A stretch of 64,000 nucleotides of DNA from Candidatus Sphingomonas phytovorans (GCA_029202385.1 CP119314.1:3660501-3724500), one strand, 5' to 3'. Positions 9,521-18,884 are shown, numbered from the stretch's first letter. Numbers and translations: made by a program. The notes: generated from the letters alone by a model not told the origin.

Positions 9521-10474
9521 ATGACATTGATTCTATCGATCAGCACGCCCCGCGCCTCGGTTCATGCAAGTGATCGCAGGGTAACCCTGGCTGGTTCGGG
9601 GGTTTCGCCAGTCGTCCACAGCCCGCTTGAGAACAAGACGATCATCTTTCTGGCGGCCGACGCCGTCGGCACGATCGGCTTTACCGGCATTGCGTTCGTC
9701 GGAAAGCAGCCGACGGACCAATGGATCGCGAACACCCTGGCCCCGCAGCCGGCCGATGCGCCGCCGCTCGGCACATTCGCCTTTGGCGGGCGCGGCCTTG
9801 GCCGGGTGAAGCTGCGCACCGTCATCTGGAGACTGAGGAACGCGCTGGCCGGTCTTCCCCGGAACCTGGGAAAATACGGACTGACGCTACAGGTCGCGGG
9901 GTATCGGATCAGGCGACGGCGCAGCATTCCGTTTTGCATCGACATCGACTGGAAAGGCGGCGCCCCCACGATCAACGGCTGGATGCGCCCGCCCCGTACC
10001 CGCCAGCAAAAGGTCCTTTTTGCGCAGGTTGGCGACGGCTGGCCGGCCGCGCGGACCGCCAAGGCCGTCGCGGACCATGCGGAAGCGACCGGCCGTCGGG
10101 ACATCGAGGCCCTTCGGCTGGCCGCGATGGACACCATCCGACAGCGGGCGGGCGAGACGGCAACGGTCGGCCGCGACCTGATGACCGTCATGGTGCCCAA
10201 CCCGGACATCTCCCGCGAAATACTCTGGCGGTTCGAACCAGCCGATCCGCATGAGGCAGCCATCGTCGGCCCGAACGTCAGCGAGAAGGTCCAGGCCATC
10301 TATTCACCCTGGATCATCACCCCCGCATCGGTGAACTGCCCCACCGTCGGAACCAGCGGGCTGACCGTCGGTTTCGGAGGGTTTGAGATAAAATGCGGAA
10401 ACGATTCAGCGAATCCGGATTCCCCCTTCCGATTTGCGGCAAGCCATCAACAGCGGAGTCGCCCACCGGGATAG
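9521..10474 (+). CDS. Uncharacterised protein, possible Ntn-hydrolase (proteasome-like) fold
   Basis: 317 residues, not matched to a named family. The N-terminus MTLILSISTPRASVHASDRR, followed by ENKTIIFLAADAVGTIGFTG, repeats the strand pattern seen at the start of proteasome-beta-like Ntn hydrolases (a short strand, then SDRR(V/L)T, then a second strand pair). A helix follows with QPTDQWIANTL. The catalytic N-terminal Thr or Ser expected of an active enzyme is not obvious, since the protein begins Met-Thr; removal of Met1 would expose Thr2. The middle is Arg-rich and the last 25 residues look unstructured. It stands alone, convergent with the following serine hydrolase. The fold assignment is my inference. 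Confidence 0.7.
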   Translation: MTLILSISTPRASVHASDRRVTLAGSGVSPVVHSPLENKTIIFLAADAVGTIGFTGIAFVGKQPTDQWIANTLAPQPADAPPLGTFAFGGRGLGRVKLRTVIWRLRNALAGLPRNLGKYGLTLQVAGYRIRRRRSIPFCIDIDWKGGAPTINGWMRPPRTRQQKVLFAQVGDGWPAARTAKAVADHAEATGRRDIEALRLAAMDTIRQRAGETATVGRDLMTVMVPNPDISREILWRFEPADPHEAAIVGPNVSEKVQAIYSPWIITPASVNCPTVGTSGLTVGFGGFEIKCGNDSANPDSPFRFAASHQQRSRPPG

Positions 10475-10523
10475 GGGCATACCGAGACCACACCTCTCGC
10501 CCGTCGCCGCCAGAGCCGGCGAA

Positions 10524-12224
10524 TCACTGTTTCACGAACGATATGTTGCGCGCGCCGTTCGCCCAGGCGCCGAAACCATTGACCCGTCCGTCGGCCGCCC
10601 TGCCGAAAACCAGGGTCGTGGTGCCTCGCAGGCGAGTGGTGAAAGCGTCGGCGAAGCTCGGCGACAATGGCCATTCGATCCCGAAGCGCTGGCGCATCAC
10701 CAGCGTGTCGCCCTGCCTGATCACGGCGATCCGGGTGTCGAGTTCAGCGCTGTAATAGTCTCCGACGAACTCGGCGAACGCTGCGCCGCCGCTTCGCGCG
10801 GGCGGCACCGCGACAAAGCGTTGAGTCCCCGAACCTGTGCCGGCGATCAGTTCGACCAGCCCGGTACCGGACCGGACGAACGACAGGACAGTGCCATCGC
10901 TGCGCCTGAAACGCCCGCCGCCAAGCGCCACGAGCGCATCGGTTGCCCCCTGCCTCAGCATCAGCCGACCCTTCGCCACCTCGGTCTGGACCACTTCGCC
11001 CGTGACCGGGTTGCGGAACAGGCCCCGATACGGTGTCAGATCGGGAGAAGAAGATGCCACCGGCACAGCGGAGACCGGCTGCGATGCCGTCGCGACGGCA
11101 ACGTCCCTTGAATTCCCCGTCGCGCGCAGGGCCTGCTCAGCGAGCTTTTCCCCGATGGCGACCGGATCGATGCCGCCATTGTTGCACAGGATCGCGACTG
11201 AGATCCGCTGGTCGGGATAGCGGCCCAGCCACGCCTTGTATCCTCCCGTCGAACCGCTGTGCGACACCAGCCGCTGCCCGTGCGCATGGTTGGTTTCGAG
11301 GCCAAGGGCATAGTCGAGTGTCGTGCCGTCACTCAGGTTCCCCGGGGTTTGCAGGGCTGCGACAAGGCCCTGTCCGCTAGGCAAGGCCGAGGGTTTGTCC
11401 AGGAACGCATTCCAGCGCAGCAGATCGCCGATCGTGGTAAGCAGACCGCCATTTCCATAGACGTTGGTGAAAGGCATGTTGGCGATGAAACCCTCGCCGA
11501 CCGGTGCATAGGCAATCGCGCGCCCGGGAACGACCGTGCGGAAATCCTCCCGCCACCGAGTCCTGCCCATGCCCAGCGGCCGAAACAGGCGCTGGTCGGT
11601 GAACTGCTGCAGGCTCTTGCCGCTGACTCGCTCGACGATGATCGCGGCGAGGGTATAGTTGGTGTTGGTATAGAGGAATTCGGCGCCCGGCCTGAAGTTC
11701 AGGCCCTTCTGGCGCGAGGCGAGATCGAGGATCGTCGCCTGGTTGTGCACCTGGGTTCCGGGAGGATTGCCCGTCAAAGCGAGCAGGCTCCATTGCTCAC
11801 GCAGGCCGCTGGTGTGATTGAGCAGGTGCCTGATCGTGATCGGCGTGCCGTAATCAGGCATTTCGGGCAGATAGCGCCTGATATCGTCGTCCAGCGTCAG
11901 CTTGCCGTCCTGCGCCAGGAGCAGCACCGCGGCAGCGGTGAACTGCTTGGCCAGCGAACCTGTTTCGAAAATGCTCTCAGCGGTGATCGGGTCGCGATGC
12001 TCCAGATCGGCCTGGCCATAGGCCTTGATCGGGCTTGAAACGCCAGCGACCGAAACGCCCGCCGCGCATCCCGGCCCTTCCGGCGCGATCGCCCGGAAGG
12101 CGGCATCGAGATCGATCGCGGATTGCGCGGTTGCCGGGATTCGGGGCTGGGGAAAGGCTGGTGATGCAAGCCCGACGAGAAGCCAGGGCAGTGTCGCAAC
12201 GGTAACGCGGATGATCGGATTCAT
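10524..12224 (-). CDS. Exported serine hydrolase, class C beta-lactamase/PBP-like family
   Basis: 566 residues starting at ATG 12224, just after a GGGGGCTCC ribosome site; upstream in-frame codons are unlikely. Residues 1-27 form a signal peptide. The three active-site elements of the beta-lactamase/penicillin-recognising family are present: Ser90-x-x-Lys93 (SLAK), Tyr185-Thr-Asn187, and His322-Ser-Gly324 replacing KTG. A C-terminal lipocalin-like or beta-rich extension of about 170 residues follows, as in many family members that are esterases or D-amino peptidases rather than true AmpC enzymes. Hydrolysis of beta-lactams cannot be assumed. It is preceded by a 314-base spacer holding a dispersed repeat. 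Confidence 0.88.
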   Translation of the reverse strand: MNPIIRVTVATLPWLLVGLASPAFPQPRIPATAQSAIDLDAAFRAIAPEGPGCAAGVSVAGVSSPIKAYGQADLEHRDPITAESIFETGSLAKQFTAAAVLLLAQDGKLTLDDDIRRYLPEMPDYGTPITIRHLLNHTSGLREQWSLLALTGNPPGTQVHNQATILDLASRQKGLNFRPGAEFLYTNTNYTLAAIIVERVSGKSLQQFTDQRLFRPLGMGRTRWREDFRTVVPGRAIAYAPVGEGFIANMPFTNVYGNGGLLTTIGDLLRWNAFLDKPSALPSGQGLVAALQTPGNLSDGTTLDYALGLETNHAHGQRLVSHSGSTGGYKAWLGRYPDQRISVAILCNNGGIDPVAIGEKLAEQALRATGNSRDVAVATASQPVSAVPVASSSPDLTPYRGLFRNPVTGEVVQTEVAKGRLMLRQGATDALVALGGGRFRRSDGTVLSFVRSGTGLVELIAGTGSGTQRFVAVPPARSGGAAFAEFVGDYYSAELDTRIAVIRQGDTLVMRQRFGIEWPLSPSFADAFTTRLRGTTTLVFGRAADGRVNGFGAWANGARNISFVKQ

Positions 12225-12355
12225 GGAGCCCCCAAAAGGATGAGGGCGCCTCCAAGCCGAGTTCCGCCCGGCCGCCAAGATCGCTTCGGTGAACGCCGTC
12301 TCCGAACGGTGAACGACCGCGCGGCGCTCGCCCAGGCTGGCTATGCCCGCCAGGC

Positions 12356-12535
12356 CGATCCACATTCAGGACCGGCCCGTCGGCAACACAGGATGATTTC
12401 GCGCAGAGACGCGGAAGACGCCGAGAAGGTTCGGCCAGCGGCTCGACTGGTTTGCGATGAACCCCGCATTCTCTGCGCCCTCTGCGCGAACCCTCCTCTT
12501 CGCTGTAATCGTGCCGATAACGGGGACGTCGATCC
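12356..12535 (-). repeat. Dispersed palindromic element, copy 1 (long form)
   Basis: About 180 bases bounded by inverted ends (cgatccacattc at 12356; ggacgtcgatcc ending 12535). It shares about 75 bases with copies near 27972-28043 and 51447-51558, including a GACCGGCCCGTCGG block and a TTCGCGCAGAG-type block. This copy also has an internal inverted pair (ttcgcgcagag and ctctgcgcgaa). It fills most of the 314-base gap between the GNAT gene and the serine hydrolase, starting 4 bases past the GNAT stop codon. Confidence 0.75.
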
Positions 12536-12538
12536 GAC

Positions 12539-13768
12539 CTAGTGGGCCGCCCGGCTGACCGTCTTCATGTCGCTGAAAAAGGCAGCCCGGCTTGGCCGCA
12601 GGTTGGACAGTTCGAGCGGGCCAGGCACGTTCCAGGCACCCTCCGGCCGGATCGTCACCATCGGATCGTCACCGATGCCGATCGGGTTCTCGCTCGCTTC
12701 GCCGTCGAGCTCCATCTCGCGATATTCGACATCGGCGAATTTGAACAAGGGACGCTCAGCCATTTCGCGGAAGCCGAACATCGCCCAGAACGGCACCAGA
12801 TCGAGCCGGGCATGGCCGTAGAAGCGCTTGAAGCCCTTCACCCGGGCCAGCGCCAGCGCTTCGCGCACCAGCTTGAACGCCAGCCGGCTGCGGCGATATT
12901 CGCGCCGTACCGCAAGCCGCTCGACCTTCACGAAATCCCCGAAATAGCGCATCCGGATACAGCCGGCCGGGTCGCCATCGATGAAGCCGATCAGGTGAGT
13001 CGCGCAGAAATCATTGCCGTCGAACTCCTCCGAATAGAGGCAGAACTGCTCGCTGATATAGGTCGAGGAGCGAACGGCGAAGATCATCGCCATGTCCTCG
13101 AACGAGCGCACCGGGCGCACCTCGATCTTGGGGGCGGGCGGGCGGACCGTCATTTCCTTGCGCACGGGCACCATCTCGCCTTCGGGCAGGACGACCAGCA
13201 GCCAATCGGGCGCGCCGGGATAGATCTGCGCCGCCTGCTGGAAGCCCATCGTGGTGTGGATCCGCATCGAATGCTCGGTCGATGCGCGCGAGAAGAGCGG
13301 GCAACCGTCCGGCGTCAGCGACGAGAATATCTGCGCCATCGCCGGCAGCGAACGCGCGAGCGTTCCGGGCGTCCACGCCATCCAGATATAGATCGCCGTC
13401 GGGATCTCATCCTCAGCGACGATCCATTCCGCCTTCGGATTCTTGCCGTCGAAGCGGCCCTCGATCAGCAGCCTCGCGCCTTCGGCCGACAGCGGCAGAT
13501 AGGCCAGCATGGCCGATTCGTTCCGGGTCCCGAGGCCTTCGATCATCCGGACGACGCCGGCATTCCGTTCGCGCATGCGCTGCACGGCCGACAGGCTCGC
13601 GACCGGAAAGAGGCGCGATGCCTCGTCCAGAACCGAGACGATCTCCGCGTCTGTCGCAATCCGCGAGACGGGCGGGCTGCTGGCGCGCGCCAGCGTATGC
13701 TCGACCTTTTCGGAGAAGCGCAGGCGGCCAAAACTGTCGCGATGTGATGTTTGTAGCTCCGCTCGCAT
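12539..13768 (-). CDS. GNAT-fold acyltransferase (two tandem domains)
   Basis: 409 residues with a C-terminal GNAT N-acyltransferase domain at about 212-345 (GCIRMRYFGDFVKVERLAVR, then YRRSRLAFKLVREAL and FWAMFGFRE). The N-terminal half looks like a second, diverged GNAT domain. The C-terminal domain has an acidic stretch (SEEFDGNDFCATHLIG) recalling LuxI-like and N-acyl amino acid synthases, so it may make an acylated amino acid, but that is inference. The start ATG 13768 follows GGAGCGAGAA. It is divergent from a LysR-type gene with only 42 bases between start codons, so the regulator probably controls it. A dispersed repeat follows the stop. Confidence 0.85.
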   Translation of the reverse strand: MRAELQTSHRDSFGRLRFSEKVEHTLARASSPPVSRIATDAEIVSVLDEASRLFPVASLSAVQRMRERNAGVVRMIEGLGTRNESAMLAYLPLSAEGARLLIEGRFDGKNPKAEWIVAEDEIPTAIYIWMAWTPGTLARSLPAMAQIFSSLTPDGCPLFSRASTEHSMRIHTTMGFQQAAQIYPGAPDWLLVVLPEGEMVPVRKEMTVRPPAPKIEVRPVRSFEDMAMIFAVRSSTYISEQFCLYSEEFDGNDFCATHLIGFIDGDPAGCIRMRYFGDFVKVERLAVRREYRRSRLAFKLVREALALARVKGFKRFYGHARLDLVPFWAMFGFREMAERPLFKFADVEYREMELDGEASENPIGIGDDPMVTIRPEGAWNVPGPLELSNLRPSRAAFFSDMKTVSRAAH

Positions 13769-13810
13769 TTTCTCGCTCCGACTGTTAGGTTAAGGCCCGA
13801 CAGGAGTGTA

Positions 13811-14881
13811 ATGGCGAGCAAGCATCCGGCCGCGATCCAAAATCCAGACCATGGTGTTCCCCGGTGGAACGCCACCCATGTGCGCACGCTCGTTCGGGAT
13901 CTGGATTGGGACGATCTTCGCGCGCTGCTTCTCGTCACCGAACATCATAGTTTTCGCGCCGCCGCTGACAGTTCACGCCTGTCCCTCAATACGCTGCGTC
14001 GCCGAATCGAACGGCTCGAAGATCGAATCGGCACAAAGCTGCTCGGACGGTCGAGAAGCGGGGTCGTCCCCACCGATATCGGGCTGATGATGGCGCGCGC
14101 CGCGCGCGAGATGGCTGGCGCCGCCCTCTCGGCCGAGGCCGACGGCGACGGCGAGGCGAATGTCCTGATCAATCCTGGCGAGCTGACCATCGGCTGCACC
14201 GAAGGACTGGGCAGCCTGTGGCTGACGCCGCGTCTCAACGACCTGTCGCCGTCGCTGTCGAACCTCACGGTATCGCTTCAGCTCGACTATGATTCGGCGC
14301 GCGACCGCAGCGACACGGTCGATGTCGGCGTCGCCTTCAGCGAGCCGCACCACCGCGACGTGGTTCGCGCCAAGCTGGCGACGGTCCACTACATGCTGTT
14401 CGCCTCCGAAGCCTATATCCGGAAGCACGGGGCGATGACGTCGCTCGACCAGTTCCGCGAGCACAAGTTCATCGAGCAGAGCGGGCCCGGCTATAATTCG
14501 AGCCTGGTCAAATTCCTCGTCGGCTCGGACTGGCCGGACGGCTTCATGCCGATCAGGTCGAACTCGGCGCTGTCGGTCTATTGGGCAGTGGTGAACGGCG
14601 CGGGCATCGCGGCGCTGCCAACCTATGCCCGGGCGGTGTCGAAGCACCTCATCCCGCTCGACGTGCCGCTGCCGCTCAGGTTCGACCTGTGGTATTATTT
14701 CCATGCCGAGGCGCGGCACTCGCCCGCGGTGCGCGCAACGGTCGACTGGCTGAAGACCGCTTTCGACCCGGCGCTCTATCCGTGGTTCGCCGACCAGTTC
14801 GTCCATCCGCGCGATTTCGAGAAGAACCGGACCGGCAAGGTCGTGCGGCTGTTCGAGGGACTGCTCGACCCGAGAAAATAG
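13811..14881 (+). CDS. LysR family transcriptional regulator
   Basis: 356 residues starting at ATG 13811, preceded by CAGGAG. The winged helix-turn-helix is at about residues 35-95 (DDLRALLLVTEHHSFRAAAD, then LSLNTLRRRIERLE), with an effector-binding domain at about 125-330. The helix has NTLRRRI where most LysR proteins have SAVS..I, a known variant. It is divergent from the GNAT gene across a 42-base gap, the classic arrangement for a LysR regulator and its target. The stop lies 14 bases from the convergent guanine deaminase stop, with no clear terminator between them. Confidence 0.93.
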   Translation: MASKHPAAIQNPDHGVPRWNATHVRTLVRDLDWDDLRALLLVTEHHSFRAAADSSRLSLNTLRRRIERLEDRIGTKLLGRSRSGVVPTDIGLMMARAAREMAGAALSAEADGDGEANVLINPGELTIGCTEGLGSLWLTPRLNDLSPSLSNLTVSLQLDYDSARDRSDTVDVGVAFSEPHHRDVVRAKLATVHYMLFASEAYIRKHGAMTSLDQFREHKFIEQSGPGYNSSLVKFLVGSDWPDGFMPIRSNSALSVYWAVVNGAGIAALPTYARAVSKHLIPLDVPLPLRFDLWYYFHAEARHSPAVRATVDWLKTAFDPALYPWFADQFVHPRDFEKNRTGKVVRLFEGLLDPRK

Positions 14882-14895
14882 TCAGGGGCCAATAA

Positions 14896-16179
14896 TCAGG
14901 CGGGCCGCCTCCAGGCGCAGCGCCCGGCGACATAGGTGCGGGCGATCGCCCGGTCGTCGCCCAATATCTGCAGCGCGAACAGTTTCTCCATCAGGCTCGC
15001 CCCGGCGGTGCGCCGCGCCAGCAGCGGCGTGGCGGCTGGATCGAGCAGGACGAAATCGGCCTCCTGCCCCGGCAACAAGCCGCCGATCCGGCCGCCGAGC
15101 CCCAGCGCCCGGGCGCCGCCTGCCGTCGCGAGATGGAGCGCGCGAAAAGGGTCGAGGCCGGTTCCGCGCATCTGGCCGATCTTGTACGCCTCGCCCAGCG
15201 TCGCGAGCAGCGAGAAGCTAGTGCCGGCGCCGACATCAGTGCCGATGCCGACCGTCACGCCGTGCGCATCGGCCTGAGCCAGATCGAACAGGCCCGAGCC
15301 GAGGAACAGGTTGCTGGTCGGGCAGAAGGCGATGCTCGACCCTGCCGAGCCCATCCGCGCTAGGGCTCGATCCTCCATGTGCACGCAGTGCGCGAAGACC
15401 GATCGCGGGCCCACCAGACCGAAACGGTCATAGACGTCGAGATAGTCGAGCGCCGTCGGGAAGCGATCCGCAACCGCGGCGATCTCTCCGGCATTCTCCG
15501 CGAGATGGGTGTGCATCAGCACGTCCGGATGCGCGGCGACGAGATCGCCCGCGCCGGCAAGCTGTTCATCCGACGAGGTGAGCGCGAAGCGCGGCGTCAC
15601 CGCGTAACCGAGCCGTCCGCGCCCGCGCCACCGTGCGATCAGCGCCTCGCTTTCGGCCCGGCCGCTTTCGACCGAATCGTGCAGCGTCTCCGGCCCGAGA
15701 TCCATCAGCACCTTGCCCGACACGATCCGCATGTTCCGCGCCAGCGCTGCCTCGAACAGGGCATCGACCGATTGGGCATGGACGGTGGCGAAGACCAGTG
15801 CACTGGTGGTGCCGTTCCTCAGCAGCTCGTCGAGGAAGAAACCAGCCACCGCGTCGGCATGGCCGCGATCCGCAAAGGCTGCCTCGGCCGGAAAGATGTG
15901 CCGTTCGAGCCATTCGAGCAACTGCCCGCCATAGGCCGCGATCCGGTCGGTCTGCGGATAATGGATATGCGTGTCGACAAAGCCGGGGACCACCAGTCCC
16001 GGGAGGCGCTCGACCGGCACGCCCGGGAAACACGGGGCGAGATCGGCATGGTCGCCGAACGCGACGACCACACCCTGCTCGACCACCATCAGCCCGTCGG
16101 CATGGTGGCGGACCGTGCCGCCCTGTGCCGGGTCCTCGGGGACGCTCAGCAATTCGGCGCGGAAGGCGTGCGGTCCCAT
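14896..16179 (-). CDS. guaD: Guanine deaminase
   Basis: A zinc amidohydrolase that converts guanine to xanthine and ammonia in purine breakdown. 427 residues from ATG 16179. Metal and substrate residues: His71 and His73 in VDTHIHYPQTD (the PQTD is typical of guanine deaminase), His in THLAENAGE, His in FAHCVHM and Asp in GIGTDVGAG. A GTG at 16194 that overlaps the upstream stop is a possible alternative start, adding five residues. The gene follows the gamma-glutamyltransferase-like gene within 8 bases and is its operon partner; no other purine-catabolic gene is in the window. Confidence 0.93.
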   Translation of the reverse strand: MGPHAFRAELLSVPEDPAQGGTVRHHADGLMVVEQGVVVAFGDHADLAPCFPGVPVERLPGLVVPGFVDTHIHYPQTDRIAAYGGQLLEWLERHIFPAEAAFADRGHADAVAGFFLDELLRNGTTSALVFATVHAQSVDALFEAALARNMRIVSGKVLMDLGPETLHDSVESGRAESEALIARWRGRGRLGYAVTPRFALTSSDEQLAGAGDLVAAHPDVLMHTHLAENAGEIAAVADRFPTALDYLDVYDRFGLVGPRSVFAHCVHMEDRALARMGSAGSSIAFCPTSNLFLGSGLFDLAQADAHGVTVGIGTDVGAGTSFSLLATLGEAYKIGQMRGTGLDPFRALHLATAGGARALGLGGRIGGLLPGQEADFVLLDPAATPLLARRTAGASLMEKLFALQILGDDRAIARTYVAGRCAWRRPA

Positions 16180-16187
16180 GCCGCCGC

Positions 16188-17768
16188 TCACCACGCCGCC
16201 ACCTGGCCGTCGCTGCGCGGATCGGTCGCGCCCTCGAGCACGCCATTGGCATGGCGAACGATCGCACCGGCATGGCCCATGGTCGCGGTGAAGGCCGGCA
16301 TCAGCTCGACCTGATGCCCGGCCGCGCGGAGATCCTCATAGAGATCGAGCGCGAAACGATCCTCGATCTTCAGCGTGGTGCTGTTTTCGCCCCAGGTCCG
16401 CCCGAGCAGCCAGCGCGGGCGGCTGATCGCCTCCTGCAGGCCGATGCCGTACCGGGCATAACGAGTGAAGATCGCTGCCTGGGTCTGGGGCTGCCCCTCG
16501 CCGCCCATCGTGCCATAGGCCATCACGCGCCCATCATCGAAGCGGGCCAGCGCCGGGTTGAGCGTGTGGAAAGGCTTGCGTCCCGGCCGGAGCGCGTTCC
16601 AGCCATCCTCGGCGAGGCGGAAGCTGCTGCCCCGGTTCTGCCAGGTGATACCGGTCTGGGGCAGGACAAGGCCCGAGCCGAATTCGAAATAGCTACTCTG
16701 GATCGAACTCACCACGCGCCCCTCGGCATCGGCCGCGCCGAACCAGCAGGTGTCGCCCGCCGAAGCAGGCTGCGGCCAGGGCAGCGCCCGATCGAGGTCG
16801 ATCCGCATCGCCATCTCGTCAAGCTCGCGCGGATCGTCGAGCAGGGTTTGCGGGTCGAAAGTCATATCGTCGGGATCGCCGACATGCCGGTCGCGGAACA
16901 GGAACGCCTGCTTGGTCGCCTCGACCAGGCCATGGACATAATCGAACCCTTCGGCCTCGGGGGCATGGACCCGGTCGAACAAGGCGAGGATCAGCAGCGA
17001 GGCGAGGCCCTGGGTCGGCGGCGCGGTGTTGAACAGGCGCGTGCCCTCGATGCCGACGCTGAGCGGCACCGGCCGGGTCGCGCGGTGGGCCGCGAAGTCG
17101 ATCGTGCTGAGCGGGCTGCCGAGCCGGGCGAGATCGGCGGCGATCGAGCGGGCGAGCGCGCCTTCATAGAAGCTCTGCAATCCATCGCGCGCAAGCAGCG
17201 CCAGCGTCGCTGCCAACCGGGGCTGGCGCAGCACCTCGCCCTCGACCAGCGGCCGCCCGGCGGGCTCGAAGGTCTCGGCCCAGGCGCCGGGCTGGTCGAA
17301 CAGCTCGCGCCGCCTCAGCGTTGCGAGCTCCGCCCAGCCCCGCGTCACCGCGACGCCGGATTCGGCATGGTAGATGGCGTCGCGCAGCAACCGCGCCAGC
17401 GGCAACGTGCCGCCGCTCGACTGAAGCGCCGCCGCCCAGCCTGAGATCGTGCCCGCCACGGTGTTGGCCGCGAGCGGTCCGCGCCAGGGGATTACCTTGT
17501 GCCCTCGGTAGAGCGTGAGACTGGCGGTCGCCGCCGCCGCGCCGCACGCGTCGATCGCATGAGTTCGCCCGTCAGGCTCGGCGATCAGCCAGAAGCCGTC
17601 GCCGCCGATCCCGGTCATGTGCGGATAGACCACCGCAAGGCACGCAGCGACCGCGACAGTCGCCTCCACCGCATTCCCGCCATCCTGCAGCACGCCAAGC
17701 CCGGCCTGCGCCGCCAGATGATGCGGCGCGGTGACCATGCCGCGCAGGCTCCTCACTTCATGCTGCAT
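16188..17768 (-). CDS. Gamma-glutamyltransferase family protein
   Basis: 526 residues of the Ntn-type gamma-glutamyltransferase family, made as a precursor that cleaves itself before a threonine. The nucleophile is most likely Thr340 in AGDTCWFGAADAEG. The N-terminal motifs NAVEATVAVAACLAVVYPHM and GIGGDGFW and the C-terminal GGEGQPQTQAA fit the YwrD-like cytosolic branch; I see no signal peptide. The substrate may be glutathione or another gamma-glutamyl or amide compound. It lies directly upstream of guanine deaminase and diverges from a symporter gene with about 150 bases between them, which suggests a nutrient-scavenging unit. Confidence 0.9.
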   Translation of the reverse strand: MQHEVRSLRGMVTAPHHLAAQAGLGVLQDGGNAVEATVAVAACLAVVYPHMTGIGGDGFWLIAEPDGRTHAIDACGAAAATASLTLYRGHKVIPWRGPLAANTVAGTISGWAAALQSSGGTLPLARLLRDAIYHAESGVAVTRGWAELATLRRRELFDQPGAWAETFEPAGRPLVEGEVLRQPRLAATLALLARDGLQSFYEGALARSIAADLARLGSPLSTIDFAAHRATRPVPLSVGIEGTRLFNTAPPTQGLASLLILALFDRVHAPEAEGFDYVHGLVEATKQAFLFRDRHVGDPDDMTFDPQTLLDDPRELDEMAMRIDLDRALPWPQPASAGDTCWFGAADAEGRVVSSIQSSYFEFGSGLVLPQTGITWQNRGSSFRLAEDGWNALRPGRKPFHTLNPALARFDDGRVMAYGTMGGEGQPQTQAAIFTRYARYGIGLQEAISRPRWLLGRTWGENSTTLKIEDRFALDLYEDLRAAGHQVELMPAFTATMGHAGAIVRHANGVLEGATDPRSDGQVAAW

Positions 17769-17917
17769 GGGAAGCCCGTATTCTGAAGCACTTCATCGCC
17801 GCATCATGAACGGCTCCGCGCCGCCACGCTACTGCCAGGCGGGCAGAATGGGCGCCAAGATTGGTTTCAGGCGGCTTAAGCCATTGCGGCGCGCAACCGA
17901 TCGCGCGAAGTGGCGGC

Positions 17918-18883
17918 ATGCTCAAGCGCTTCCTCGTCCTCTTCGAGCCGTTCATCCTGATCCTGATCGGCACGGTGGTGCTTGCCTCGCTGCTGCCGCC
18001 CCGTGGACCGGCAGTGCCGTTGTTCGACATCGCCGCCGACATCGCGATCGTCCTGCTGTTCTTCCTCCACGGGGCGAAGCTGTCGCGCGAGGCGATCGTC
18101 GCCGGCATGAGCAACTGGCGCCTCCATCTCGCCGTGTTCGCCGTCACCTATATCCTGTTCCCGGTGCTGGGGCTCGGCGTCGCGGCGCTGCCCTTCCTCG
18201 CGCCGCCCGTCGCGATGGGCATGCTGTTCCTGACCCTGTTGCCCTCGACCGTTCAGTCCTCGATCGCCTTCACCGCGATCGCGCGGGGCAATGTCGCGGC
18301 GGCGGTATGCAGCGCATCCTTCTCCAACCTGATCGGCATCGTACTGACCCCGGCGCTGGCCGCGATCCTGATCAGGTCGGGCGGCAGCGCGGGCGTGTCG
18401 CTCGCCTCGGTCGAGTCGATCGTCGTCCAGCTCCTGCTGCCGTTCGTCGCCGGCCATCTGCTGCGGCCATGGATCGGCGGCTTCGTCGCGCGTCAGAAGA
18501 AGCTGCTGACGCTGGTCGATCGCGGATCGATCCTGCTGGTCGTCTATACCGCGTTCGGCGCGGCGGTGGTCGACGGCATCTGGCACCGGCTGTCGGCGGA
18601 CGAACTGGCGCTGATCCTCGCGGCCTGCACGGTGCTGCTGGCGCTGGTGCTGCTCGCGACCTGGGGCCTGGGCAGGCTGATGGGCCTCAGCCGCGAGGAC
18701 GCGATCGTGCTGCTGTTCTGCGGATCGAAGAAAAGCCTCGTCTCCGGCGTGCCGATGGCGGGCGTGCTGTTCCCGCCGGCGCAGGTCGGCCTGGTGATCC
18801 TGCCGCTGATGCTGTTCCATCAGCTCCAGCTCTTCGCCTGTGCCATCATCGCTCGCCATTACGCGGACGATCCGGTCGATTGA
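17918..18883 (+). CDS. Bile acid:sodium symporter family transporter
   Basis: A 321-residue inner-membrane protein with about ten hydrophobic helices and almost no soluble part, matching the BASS/SBF family (TLLPSTVQSSIAFTAIARGN and CGSKKSLVSGVPMA are family hallmarks). I use ATG 17918 because the first helix follows at once; an upstream in-frame start at 17861 adds 19 unlikely residues. The transported solute is unknown; bacterial members carry organic acids, steroids or amino-acid-related compounds. It is divergent from the gamma-glutamyltransferase/guaD operon and convergent with the HAD gene, whose stop is one base away. Confidence 0.92.
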   Translation: MLKRFLVLFEPFILILIGTVVLASLLPPRGPAVPLFDIAADIAIVLLFFLHGAKLSREAIVAGMSNWRLHLAVFAVTYILFPVLGLGVAALPFLAPPVAMGMLFLTLLPSTVQSSIAFTAIARGNVAAAVCSASFSNLIGIVLTPALAAILIRSGGSAGVSLASVESIVVQLLLPFVAGHLLRPWIGGFVARQKKLLTLVDRGSILLVVYTAFGAAVVDGIWHRLSADELALILAACTVLLALVLLATWGLGRLMGLSREDAIVLLFCGSKKSLVSGVPMAGVLFPPAQVGLVILPLMLFHQLQLFACAIIARHYADDPVD

Positions 18884-18884
18884 A

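Noticed and set aside
10524..12224. True AmpC beta-lactamase
   Set aside because: The family is right but His-Ser-Gly replaces Lys-Thr-Gly and a long C-terminal extension is present, more like esterase or peptidase members.
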